Assembly: GCA_947472705.1 (NCBI GenBank) | Contig: CANJDA010000036.1 | Span: forward strand, 1 to 16,234 | Origin: Flavobacteriaceae bacterium | GTDB taxonomy: Bacteria; Bacteroidota; Bacteroidia; Flavobacteriales; Flavobacteriaceae | Length of the DNA stretch: 16,234 nucleotides | Reading direction: 5' to 3' | Shown: piece after piece, positions 5,949 to 13,151 of the stretch | Numbering within the stretch: the first letter of the stretch is position 1 | How the letters are laid out: each line of letters starts with the position of its first letter | Position numbers and translations under genes: made by a program | Notes under the pieces: generated by a model | What the model was told of the DNA's origin: nothing | Databases searched by the model: none | Seen by the model: only the letters and a program-made list of their open reading frames with translations

Positions 5949-7496
5949 TTAGAAAGGAACATCGCTATCATCATCATCTGTATTGATATTGCTACCAAAA
6001 GCTTCATTCGGCGAGGGCAAATTCTTTGTCATAAAAGGGTTGTCATCGTGATTCATTTTAGAAGGTAAATCATCAAAGCCACTACCATATTCTTCAAGGT
6101 TATCAAATTTACCAAGGTTTCCTATGAATTTCAATCGAATGTTTTCTAACGAACCGTTACGGTGCTTGGCAATGATAAACTCGGCTTGCCCTGCAGTTGG
6201 GGTTTGCTCATCGTCATCCCATTCGTCAATTTTATAATATTCTGGGCGATAGATGAACGATACAATATCCGCATCCTGCTCAATCGCACCCGATTCACGT
6301 AAGTCAGAGAGCAAAGGTCTTTTGCTTGAACCACGGGTTTCCACCGCACGCGATAACTGGGATAATGCAATTACTGGCACTTCTAATTCTTTGGCTAATG
6401 CTTTTAAGTTTCTGGAAATGGTGGAGATTTCTTGCTCACGATTTCCCATTCCTTTGCCATTACTACCTCCTGCGGTCATCAACTGAAGGTAATCTACAAT
6501 GATTAGCTTAATTCCGTGTTGAGAAGATAAACGTCTAGCTTTTGCTCTTAAATCAAAAATAGAAAGTGATGGTGTGTCGTCAATATACAAAGGGGCTTTT
6601 TCCAAATCTTTTACTTTGGTGGAAAGTTGTTCCCATTCGTGTTTTTCTAATTTTCCGGTTCTCAGTTTTTCAGACGACAAACCAGTTTCAGAAGAAATTA
6701 AACGGGTAATTAACTGAACCGATGACATCTCTAACGAAAATAATGCTACTGGATGTCCGAAGTCAATTGCCATGTTTCTTGCCATGGATAATACAAACGC
6801 TGTTTTACCCATACCCGGACGAGCAGCAATGATTATCAAATCGGAAGGTTGCCAACCTGAGGTGATTTTGTCTAACTTTTCAAAACCAGTGGCTATTCCG
6901 CTAAGTCCTTCTTTATTAGCAATTTCCTCAATTCGCTTTTTGGCTTGAATTACCAAACTTTGTGCTGTTTCAGAGCTTCGTTTGATGTTACCTTGGGTTA
7001 CTTCGTATAATTTAGATTCAGCTTTGTCTAATAAATCGAATACATCCGTAGATTCGTCATAGGACTCTTCAATAATTTCAGAAGAGATTTTAATTAAACT
7101 TCTTTGAATGAATTTCTGTAAAATAATTCTGGAGTGAAACTCAATATGTGCCGAAGAGGATATTTTTTGCGTAAGCTGAATTAAGTAAAAATCTCCTCCA
7201 GCGATATCCAACTTTCCGCTTTTTTTAAGTTGGGCAGACACTGTTAACAAGTCAATAGGCTGAGAATCTGTGAATAACTGAAAAATAGCTTCAAAAATAT
7301 GCTTGTGTCCTTCTTTGTAAAAAGCATCGGGTTGCAGAATATCAATAACCTCATCTACCCCTTTTTTATCAATCATCATGGCACCAAGTACCGCCTCCTC
7401 TAAATCCATTGCTTGAGGTGGTAGCTTCCCTTTTTCTAGATTAATGATAGTCGTTTTATCAACTTTAATGGGATTAATATTTCTGAGATTTTCCAT
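5949..7496 (-). CDS. dnaB: Replicative DNA helicase DnaB
   Basis: Hexameric 5'-3' helicase that unwinds DNA at the replication fork. Its 515 residues comprise the N-terminal DnaB domain (about 24-130; PPQAMDLEEAVLGAMM), a linker, and the RecA-like ATPase domain from about 195. Walker A is ARPGMGKT (225-232, K231), Walker B is LIIVDYLQLM (331-340, D335), and RESGAIEQDADIV (400-412) is the conserved C-terminal motif. No intein interrupts it. The start at 7496 is preferred because the next Met falls inside the N-terminal domain. The poorly conserved tail after about 470 is acidic and ends DDDDSDVPF, resembling the SSB acidic tip. It is a single gene with its own promoter-like box and terminator; neighbours are not replication genes. 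Confidence 0.97.
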   Translation of the reverse strand: MENLRNINPIKVDKTTIINLEKGKLPPQAMDLEEAVLGAMMIDKKGVDEVIDILQPDAFYKEGHKHIFEAIFQLFTDSQPIDLLTVSAQLKKSGKLDIAGGDFYLIQLTQKISSSAHIEFHSRIILQKFIQRSLIKISSEIIEESYDESTDVFDLLDKAESKLYEVTQGNIKRSSETAQSLVIQAKKRIEEIANKEGLSGIATGFEKLDKITSGWQPSDLIIIAARPGMGKTAFVLSMARNMAIDFGHPVALFSLEMSSVQLITRLISSETGLSSEKLRTGKLEKHEWEQLSTKVKDLEKAPLYIDDTPSLSIFDLRAKARRLSSQHGIKLIIVDYLQLMTAGGSNGKGMGNREQEISTISRNLKALAKELEVPVIALSQLSRAVETRGSSKRPLLSDLRESGAIEQDADIVSFIYRPEYYKIDEWDDDEQTPTAGQAEFIIAKHRNGSLENIRLKFIGNLGKFDNLEEYGSGFDDLPSKMNHDDNPFMTKNLPSPNEAFGSNINTDDDDSDVPF

Positions 7497-7500
7497 GTTA

Positions 7501-7508
7501 CGAAAGTA
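7501..7508 (-). promoter_or_regulatory. Possible -7 box for dnaB
   Basis: The minus-strand sequence is TACTTTCG, one base from TAnnTTTG, only 4 nt before the ATG at 7496. If used, the message would be almost leaderless. No clear -33 TTG is seen. Confidence 0.25.
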
Positions 7509-7583
7509 GCTATTTTGTAAAAATTATTAGAATAGAGTTATCCAAAATTCATGTTCATAAGTTTGTCTTTTTTGTTAACAACC

Positions 7584-7616
7584 AAAAAAAAATCCGAAAC
7601 CATAGGGCTTCGGATT
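7584..7616 (-). terminator. Terminator downstream of accA
   Basis: In the minus-strand transcript AAUCCGAA pairs with UUCGGAUU (plus-strand arms 7609-7616 and 7591-7598). The stem continues through a G-U wobble and two G-C pairs to a 4-nt loop, then a run of nine U (plus-strand A at 7584-7592). It lies about 20 nt after the accA stop. Confidence 0.88.
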
Positions 7617-7636
7617 CAACATTTTTTTATAAGAAA

Positions 7637-8590
7637 TTACTCTTTGAATTCGCCCATTTTACTGTATTTATCCATCCTTTGAGCCACTAATTCGGCTGTT
7701 GATAAATCTTTTAATTCGTTAAACGCTTTCATAATATATTGCTCAACCGTTTTAAATGTCGTCTCTTTATCGTAATGAGCACCGCCAAGTGGTTCTGGAA
7801 TAACATCATCAACCAATTTCATTTTTTTCATATCAGAAGAAGTCAGTTTCAAGGCATCAGCAGCTTGTTCTTTGTATTCCCAACTTTTCCATAAGATTGA
7901 AGAACAAGACTCGGGAGAAATAACTGAATACCAAGTATTTTCCATCATTAAAACTCTATCTCCTACACCTATTCCTAAGGCACCACCTGAAGCACCTTCA
8001 CCAATGATAACACAGATAATAGGCACTTTTAAACGAACCATTTCTAAAATATTACGAGCAATTGCTTCCCCTTGACCTCGCTCTTCAGCTTCTAAACCAG
8101 GAAAAGCTCCTGGAGTGTCAATCAAAGTTACGACAGGAATATTAAACTTTTCGGCCATTTTCATCAAACGCAATGCTTTACGATATCCTTCAGGGCTTGC
8201 CATTCCGAAATTACGCAATTGACGCATTTTGGTATTGATTCCTTTTTGTTGACCAATAAGCATAAAAGATTGTCCATCTATTTTACCTAAACCACCAACC
8301 ATAGCTTTATCGTCTTTGAAATTTCTGTCGCCAAACATTTCAAGGAAAGTTCCTTTAGTTAAATTAGTGATATGTTCTAAAGTATAAGGTCGATTAGGAT
8401 GACGAGATAGTTGCACGCGTTGCCAAGCGGTAAGATTTTTATAGATTTTACGTTTGGTTTCCTCTAATTTTTTTTCAATTTGTTTGCAAGTAGCGGTAAC
8501 ATCAACATTGGATTCGGCACCGATTATCTGGCATTTATCGAGTTGTTCTTCTAATTCTTTTATTGGAAGTTCAAAATCTAAATATTCCAT
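7637..8590 (-). CDS. accA: Acetyl-CoA carboxylase carboxyltransferase subunit alpha
   Basis: Alpha subunit of the carboxyltransferase half of acetyl-CoA carboxylase, which with AccD moves CO2 from carboxybiotin to acetyl-CoA and makes malonyl-CoA for fatty-acid synthesis. The 317 residues match the usual length. Visible features are the N-terminal helical region with ELEEQL and AWQRVQLSRHPNRPYT (55-70), the crotonase-fold core with DTPGAFPGLEAEERGQ (158-173), and the glycine-rich oxyanion-hole segment GEGASGGALGIGVGDRV (197-213) followed by WYSVISPESCSSILWK. It stands alone rather than with accD, as is common. A good TAnnTTTG box and a perfect 18-bp palindrome lie upstream, and a strong terminator follows. 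Confidence 0.97.
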   Translation of the reverse strand: MEYLDFELPIKELEEQLDKCQIIGAESNVDVTATCKQIEKKLEETKRKIYKNLTAWQRVQLSRHPNRPYTLEHITNLTKGTFLEMFGDRNFKDDKAMVGGLGKIDGQSFMLIGQQKGINTKMRQLRNFGMASPEGYRKALRLMKMAEKFNIPVVTLIDTPGAFPGLEAEERGQGEAIARNILEMVRLKVPIICVIIGEGASGGALGIGVGDRVLMMENTWYSVISPESCSSILWKSWEYKEQAADALKLTSSDMKKMKLVDDVIPEPLGGAHYDKETTFKTVEQYIMKAFNELKDLSTAELVAQRMDKYSKMGEFKE

Positions 8591-8619
8591 AGGGTTGTTA
8601 GTTTTGTTTAATCGAACAG

Positions 8620-8627
8620 CAAATATA
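8620..8627 (-). promoter_or_regulatory. Bacteroidota -7 box for accA
   Basis: The minus strand reads TATATTTG, a full TAnnTTTG match, 29 nt before the accA ATG at 8590. The -33 position holds only a T-rich tract. Confidence 0.5.
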
Positions 8628-8630
8628 AAA

Positions 8631-8648
8631 TTTTATCTTGTGATAAAA
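8631..8648. promoter_or_regulatory. Perfect inverted repeat upstream of the accA -7 box (candidate operator)
   Basis: TTTTATC (8631-8637) and GATAAAA (8642-8648) form an uninterrupted 7-bp inverted repeat around TTGT. It occupies the space just upstream of the accA -7 box, where a bound repressor or activator could act. Its regulatory role is inferred. It is AT-rich, so chance is possible. Confidence 0.35.
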
Positions 8649-8673
8649 AGCACATTTTGAAGATTAGTTATAA

Positions 8674-8695
8674 ATAAAAATTAACATTAAGTTAA
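8674..8695 (-). terminator. Weak possible terminator at the end of the tgt-permease-EamA operon
   Basis: On the minus strand TTAAC pairs with GTTAA around a 5-nt loop (plus-strand 8681-8695) and a short T tract follows. The hairpin overlaps the EamA stop codon and is all A-T apart from one G-C pair. Confidence 0.25.
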
Positions 8696-9571
8696 AGTTT
8701 TCTTTCGGCTTTTAATGATAGCATTTAATATTACAGTAACTAAAATAATAGCGGCGCCTATATAGAATTCAAAGCTCATTTTTTCTTTTTCTTCAAAAAC
8801 AATTACGGCTAAAATAATTCCATAAATTGGTTCCAAATTAATAGTCAGCATAACGGTATACGGACTCAAATACTTCATCACCGAAGTAGAAGCAATAAAC
8901 GCATAAGCAGTACAAACAGAACTCAATATTAAAAGATACATTAAATCTTTTGGAGATAAAGCAAAAAAAGTGGGCGAAAAACTGTTCGTGCCCAGCAATA
9001 AAAAAGTAAAAAAAAGCACTCCACCACTTAATTCATAAAACGACATGACGGTTGGATTATGTGATTTGACCAATTTGCTGTTGATTACAGCAAATAAAGC
9101 CGATAGAAAAGCCGAAGTTAGTGCTGTTACCATGCCCCAAACATAATTCCCTTCAACATTAAAAATAATATAAAGCCCTACTACAACCAGTAACCCGAAG
9201 AATACTTCATAGAAAACAATTCTCTTTCCGTATAAAATTGGTTCTAATAAAGACGCAAATAAAGCTCCTGTAGAAAGGCAGGCCAATGTAATCGATACAT
9301 TTGAAATTTTAATGGCATGAAAAAAAGTAAACCAATGTAAGGCTATAATTAATCCTGAGAAAAGAAACTGAAGCAATACTTTTTTAGAGATCAGCAACGG
9401 TATTTTTTTGAAGTAAATATAAATAGCTATAAACCCAACAGCAAATAACATTCGGAACCAAACCAATGGCAAGGCATCAAGTGAAATAAGAGCCCCAAGC
9501 ACAGCAGTAAACCCCCAAATGAAAACAATCAAATGAAGATGCAAATAACTCTTAAGATTATCGCTTAGCAT
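8687..9571 (-). CDS. EamA/DMT-family transporter (drug/metabolite exporter type)
   Basis: An inner-membrane protein of 294 residues with about ten hydrophobic helices in two EamA repeats (about 10-135 and 150-290). Typical family features are IVFIWGFTAVLGALISL at the first helix, the P-x-x-W-F-R-M stretch in helix 2, the LEPIYG segment in the second repeat (compare LEPILYG in the first), and a basic C-terminus (KSRKK). Members export or import metabolites such as amino acids or purines, and the substrate cannot be read from sequence. The ATG at 9571 lies inside the end of the upstream permease gene (14-nt overlap), implying translational coupling. It is the third gene of the tgt operon. The family is firm; the substrate is unknown. 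Confidence 0.88.
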   Translation of the reverse strand: MLSDNLKSYLHLHLIVFIWGFTAVLGALISLDALPLVWFRMLFAVGFIAIYIYFKKIPLLISKKVLLQFLFSGLIIALHWFTFFHAIKISNVSITLACLSTGALFASLLEPILYGKRIVFYEVFFGLLVVVGLYIIFNVEGNYVWGMVTALTSAFLSALFAVINSKLVKSHNPTVMSFYELSGGVLFFTFLLLGTNSFSPTFFALSPKDLMYLLILSSVCTAYAFIASTSVMKYLSPYTVMLTINLEPIYGIILAVIVFEEKEKMSFEFYIGAAIILVTVILNAIIKSRKKTLT

Positions 9572-10643
9572 TCCTCAGGAGATAGATTGCTAAAATTCCA
9601 AAGACAATATTGGGAACCCAAACAGCAATTATGGGAGGCATAGTTGATTTTTCGGCAAGAACACCAAAGATTTTGTCAAAAAAGACAAAAGAAAAAGCTA
9701 GTAATATACCTATAGCTAAGTTTGTTCCCATACCTCCTCTTCTTTTCATAGACGATACTGCCACTGCAATAATAGTTAAAATAAAGGCAGAAACTGGTAC
9801 ACTATATTTTTTATAAAGTACAACTAAATATACACTAATATTTGAAGACCCTCTTGCTCTTTCTTTATCAATAAACTTTGTTAAATCAGAATAACTCAAC
9901 GTTTCAGCAATATAAATTACGGGTGTTAAATCTTCTAAATCGAAATGCAAAATAGTGTCTTTTTTTTCTCCTGATTCAATAATATCACCCAAAGCACCTA
10001 CTTTTCTTTTGTTATAATTAAACAATGTATAGTTTTTTTCCTTTTCATTCCATTTGATACGATTGGCCGTAATTTTATATTTCAATTTATCGTTTTCAAA
10101 CTTCTCCATCGAAAAGTTGAATGCCATTTTTGAAATATTATTAAAATTACTTACAAAAATATATTCGTCTTTACTAATTTGACGAAAAACATCTGTATTG
10201 TCTCTCATTTCATCTAATCCACCACCAATCAAATAAGTATACCTAAAGTTGTTGTATTCATCATTAGCCTTGGGAGCCAAAAAGAACGCCATAATAAACG
10301 CACAAATAGAAACTATAGTAGCTCCAATAATATAAGGTCGAAGAAAACGCGAGAATGAAATTCCAGAACTTAAAATCGCAATGATTTCAGTATTATTAGC
10401 CAATTTTGAAGTAAACCAAATTATGGAAAGAAACAGAAATATTGGAAATAAAAAATTGGCAAAGTGAATGGTAAAATAAAAATAATAACTTGCTATTGCT
10501 TTAAAAGGCACATGATTTTCAATCATTTTATTCACCTTTTCAGAAACATCAATTACTATTCCTATGGGAATAAAAAGCAGTAACATCACGGTAAACGTGG
10601 CTAAATAGCGTTTAAGTATGTATCTGTCAATTATTTTAAGCAT
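9558..10643 (-). CDS. LptF/LptG-family permease (YjgP/YjgQ)
   Basis: An inner-membrane component of the LPS transporter: LptF and LptG with the ATPase LptB extract lipopolysaccharide from the inner membrane and pass it to the periplasmic bridge. The 361 residues show the family layout: three N-terminal helices (about 13-31, 50-78, 102-122), a soluble periplasmic domain (about 125-270; ISKDEYIFVSNFNNISKMAFNF, NRIKWNEKEKNYTL), and three C-terminal helices (about 275-293, 305-325, 335-355). The opening MLKIIDRYILKRYLATF is characteristic. I cannot decide from sequence alone whether it is the F or G subunit; placement with tgt suggests LptG by analogy with other flavobacteria. It starts 3 nt after the tgt stop codon and its end overlaps the EamA gene. 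Confidence 0.9.
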   Translation of the reverse strand: MLKIIDRYILKRYLATFTVMLLLFIPIGIVIDVSEKVNKMIENHVPFKAIASYYFYFTIHFANFLFPIFLFLSIIWFTSKLANNTEIIAILSSGISFSRFLRPYIIGATIVSICAFIMAFFLAPKANDEYNNFRYTYLIGGGLDEMRDNTDVFRQISKDEYIFVSNFNNISKMAFNFSMEKFENDKLKYKITANRIKWNEKEKNYTLFNYNKRKVGALGDIIESGEKKDTILHFDLEDLTPVIYIAETLSYSDLTKFIDKERARGSSNISVYLVVLYKKYSVPVSAFILTIIAVAVSSMKRRGGMGTNLAIGILLAFSFVFFDKIFGVLAEKSTMPPIIAVWVPNIVFGILAIYLLRNAKR

Positions 10644-10646
10644 TTA

Positions 10647-11777
10647 TTATAGTCTTTGGCTCATTTGTTTAACCATCATGTCTTTCCAAGTTCTGAAATC
10701 TCCTGCTAAGATATGTTTTCTGGCTTCACGAACCAACCACATATAAAATCCTAAATTGTGAATAGTAGCAATTTGTTTACCCAAATATTCATTGGCGGCA
10801 AATAAATGGCGTAAATAAGCCTTAGTATATTCGGTATCTACAAAGGTATGACCCATTTCATCTACGGGTGAAAAATCATCTTCCCATTTTTTATTCTTGA
10901 TGTTGATGGTGCCATTTGCGGTAAATAACATTCCATTACGAGCGTTACGTGTTGGCATGACACAGTCGAACATATCAATTCCTAAAGCTATATTTTCTAA
11001 AATGTTAATTGGAGTTCCTACTCCCATTAAATATCTTGGTTTGTCCTGTGGTAAAATGGCAGTTACCACTTCGGTCATGGCGTACATTTCTTCGGCGGGT
11101 TCTCCTACTGACAATCCTCCAATAGCATTGCCTTCGGCTCCAGCATTAGCAATATATTCAGCTGATTGTTGTCTCAAATCTTTATAAGTACTTCCTTGAA
11201 CAATAGGGAAAAAGGTTTGATCATAACCGTATTTTGTAGGCACTTTTTCCAAATGATTGATACAACGATCTAACCAACGATGCGTCATATGCATAGAGCG
11301 TTGCGCATAACGATAATCACAAGGATAAGGGGTGCATTCGTCAAAAGCCATAATGATATCGGCTCCAATAGTTCGTTGAATCTCCATTACATTTTCAGGT
11401 GTAAAGACATGGTAAGAACCATCAATATGCGACTTAAACTTAACACCTTCTTCTTTAATTTTTCTATTGGCAGAAAGGGAGTATACTTGGTAACCACCAC
11501 TATCGGTCAGGATATTTCTGTCCCAGTTCATGAACTTGTGTAAGCCTCCAGCTTTTTCAAGAATATCAGTTTGTGGACGAAGGTATAAATGGTAAGTATT
11601 CCCCAAAATAATATCTGGGTTGATTTCTTCTTTCAATTCACGTTGGTGCACTCCTTTTACAGAAGCTACAGTACCAACAGGCATAAATATAGGGGTTTCA
11701 ATTACGCCATGATCGGTAGTAATGCTACCAGCACGGGCTTTAGAATTTGGGTCTTTGGCCAATAAGTCAAATTTCAT
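10647..11777 (-). CDS. tgt: tRNA-guanine transglycosylase (queuosine pathway), zinc cysteines absent
   Basis: Exchanges G34 in GUN-anticodon tRNAs (Asp, Asn, His, Tyr) for preQ1 in queuosine synthesis. The 376 residues match bacterial Tgt length. Visible active-site features are the general acid/base D92 in TDSGGYQ, base-binding D146 and C148 in MAFDECTP, GGLSVGE (220-226) with bacterial-type L222 and V224, and the nucleophile D271 in FDCVMPTRNARNG. These point to preQ1 specificity. The odd point is the C-terminal zinc site: E. coli has C302, C304 and C307 plus a histidine, but here the aligned residues are G309, T311 and D314 (DEMGHTFVDTEY), while the histidine H340 in TIHNL remains. The frame is intact across this region. 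It is the first gene of a three-gene operon with its own TATCTTTG box. Confidence 0.96.
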   Translation of the reverse strand: MKFDLLAKDPNSKARAGSITTDHGVIETPIFMPVGTVASVKGVHQRELKEEINPDIILGNTYHLYLRPQTDILEKAGGLHKFMNWDRNILTDSGGYQVYSLSANRKIKEEGVKFKSHIDGSYHVFTPENVMEIQRTIGADIIMAFDECTPYPCDYRYAQRSMHMTHRWLDRCINHLEKVPTKYGYDQTFFPIVQGSTYKDLRQQSAEYIANAGAEGNAIGGLSVGEPAEEMYAMTEVVTAILPQDKPRYLMGVGTPINILENIALGIDMFDCVMPTRNARNGMLFTANGTINIKNKKWEDDFSPVDEMGHTFVDTEYTKAYLRHLFAANEYLGKQIATIHNLGFYMWLVREARKHILAGDFRTWKDMMVKQMSQRL

Positions 11778-11796
11778 AGTCTCTTTTTACAGTCGG

Positions 11797-11804
11797 CAAA
11801 GATA
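11797..11804 (-). promoter_or_regulatory. Bacteroidota -7 box for the tgt operon
   Basis: The minus strand reads TATCTTTG (TAnnTTTG), 19 nt before the tgt ATG at 11777. No TTG is seen at the usual -33 spacing. The region just upstream holds two ATTTAGG copies. Confidence 0.5.
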
Positions 11805-11897
11805 AAAGAATTAAGATTTAGGTTTTAGAATTTAGGATTTTATTTAACAGTAAAGTATTGTAAAATACATAAAATACAAGATTTCTAAAAACTATCT

Positions 11898-13070
11898 TTA
11901 TTCTTCCGAATTGGTTTGAAACTTTGTACGCTTACTGCCTTCGTACATTTCATATTTTACTAAGCGTGCTTCCAAACTTCCGTTAAAGAGTTTGATTTTT
12001 CTGGATGGTCTAAGTCCAACAAATTTCAAAGCTTCTAAATTACCCGTGATAAACCAAGCATTCGTGTTTGAATAATTGTTCTTTAAAGTATCACCTATTT
12101 CGCGATAAAATCTTTCCAATTCAATATCCAATCGTTCACCATAAGGCGGATTGAAAACCATGTGCAACGGGCCTGTAGTTTCCTTTTTAGTTTCAAAAAA
12201 GTTAGCTTGATTAATCGTTACATAATCTTCCAAATTGGCATTAATGATATTGTCTTTGGCTTTTTGCACAGCACTTGGAGCTTTATCATACCCCACAATA
12301 GTGTGATGGAATTCTTTGGTACGTTTCATCAAAGCATCTATAATTTGGTCAAACAACTCATTGTCCCAATCGTTCCATTTTTCAAAGGCAAATTCCTTGC
12401 GGTTAATATTGGCTGGTATGTTACAAGCTATCATAGCGGCTTCGGCCAAAATAGTTCCCGAACCACACATGGGGTCTAAGAAATCAGAGCTTCCATCCCA
12501 CCCAGATAATAATAACATTCCAGCAGCTAACACTTCGTTTATCGGAGCAATATTTGTTGCTGTTCTGTATCCACGATGATGTAAGGAAGCTCCTGAGGTA
12601 TCAAGTGCAACTGAACATTGGTCTCTATCGATATGAATATTGATTCGCAAATCGGGGAAATCTTTATCAATGCTTGGGCGTTGCCCAAATTTATCTCGGA
12701 ACTGATCTACAATAGCATCTTTTGCTTTTTGGGAAACGAACTGTGAGTGTTTAAAATTATCGGAATGTATTGTTGTATCGATTACAAATGTTTGATTGGC
12801 ATTCAAATACTTAGGCCAATCTATTCCTTGTATTCCTTTATATAAATTCAAGTCATTAGTAGCTCGAAAATAATAAATAGGTTTTAGTATTTTCAAAGCA
12901 GTACGCAACGACAAATTGGCTTTATACATAAACCCTTTATCGCCTTTAAAGCTAACGGCACGCGTTCCTATTTCAACTTCTTGGGCTCCTAGTTGTTGTA
13001 ATTCATTCGACAGTATTTCTTCAAAACCAAAAAAGGTTTTGGCAATCATTTTAAAATTCTCCATGGTCAA
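11898..13070 (-). CDS. THUMP-domain class I SAM-dependent RNA methyltransferase (RlmL N-terminal type)
   Basis: A putative rRNA guanine-N2 methyltransferase. The 390 residues show an N-terminal ferredoxin-like plus THUMP region (about 1-157; KTFFGFEEILSNELQQLG, LRINIHIDRDQCSVALDTSG) and a Rossmann methyltransferase domain. That domain contains the SAM-binding DPMCGSGTILAEAA (199-212), an acidic residue in GYDKAPSAVQ, and the amino-methylation motif NPPYGERL (307-314). It corresponds to the N-terminal half of E. coli RlmL, which makes m2G2445 in 23S rRNA; the C-terminal RlmK half is absent, as in other stand-alone members. The target base is inferred only. Translation could start at 13070 or at the in-frame ATG at 13064. 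It shares a short divergent promoter region with the methyltransferase gene at 13152. Confidence 0.9.
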   Translation of the reverse strand: MTMENFKMIAKTFFGFEEILSNELQQLGAQEVEIGTRAVSFKGDKGFMYKANLSLRTALKILKPIYYFRATNDLNLYKGIQGIDWPKYLNANQTFVIDTTIHSDNFKHSQFVSQKAKDAIVDQFRDKFGQRPSIDKDFPDLRINIHIDRDQCSVALDTSGASLHHRGYRTATNIAPINEVLAAGMLLLSGWDGSSDFLDPMCGSGTILAEAAMIACNIPANINRKEFAFEKWNDWDNELFDQIIDALMKRTKEFHHTIVGYDKAPSAVQKAKDNIINANLEDYVTINQANFFETKKETTGPLHMVFNPPYGERLDIELERFYREIGDTLKNNYSNTNAWFITGNLEALKFVGLRPSRKIKLFNGSLEARLVKYEMYEGSKRTKFQTNSEE

Positions 13071-13088
13071 TGTATTTCGAACTCAAAA

Positions 13089-13122
13089 TTTGAAATTCAT
13101 CGGCAAAAATACACTAAATTTG
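13089..13122 (+). promoter_or_regulatory. Promoter for the methyltransferase-ZIP operon
   Basis: TTTG at 13089-13092 and TAAATTTG at 13115-13122 are separated by 22 nt, matching the Flavobacterium consensus TTTG-N(17-23)-TAnnTTTG. The ATG at 13152 follows 29 nt later. It is the best two-element promoter in the window. Confidence 0.65.
13104..13111 (-). promoter_or_regulatory. -7 box for the THUMP methyltransferase gene
   Basis: The minus strand reads TATTTTTG (TAnnTTTG), 33 nt before the ATG at 13070. It lies inside the plus-strand promoter spacer, only 3 nt from the opposite -7 box, so the two promoters overlap. No clear -33 element. Confidence 0.45.
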
Positions 13123-13151
13123 CCTGTTCAGAATTCATTTGAAAAGAATAA

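Noticed and set aside
8625..8636. ATAAAATTTTAT palindrome overlapping the accA -7 box
   Set aside because: Pure A/T palindromes are expected by chance in this composition; the neighbouring repeat with a G/C pair in each arm is the better candidate.
11861..11886. Direct AAAATACA repeats and a TTGTA/TACAA inverted repeat after the RNA methyltransferase gene
   Set aside because: Short, AT-only and lacking a following T tract on the minus strand, so support as a terminator or operator is too weak.
12162..12579. Plus-strand reading frames of 87-105 codons opposite the RNA methyltransferase
   Set aside because: They mirror the methyltransferase codons in other frames and show no family resemblance or promoter.
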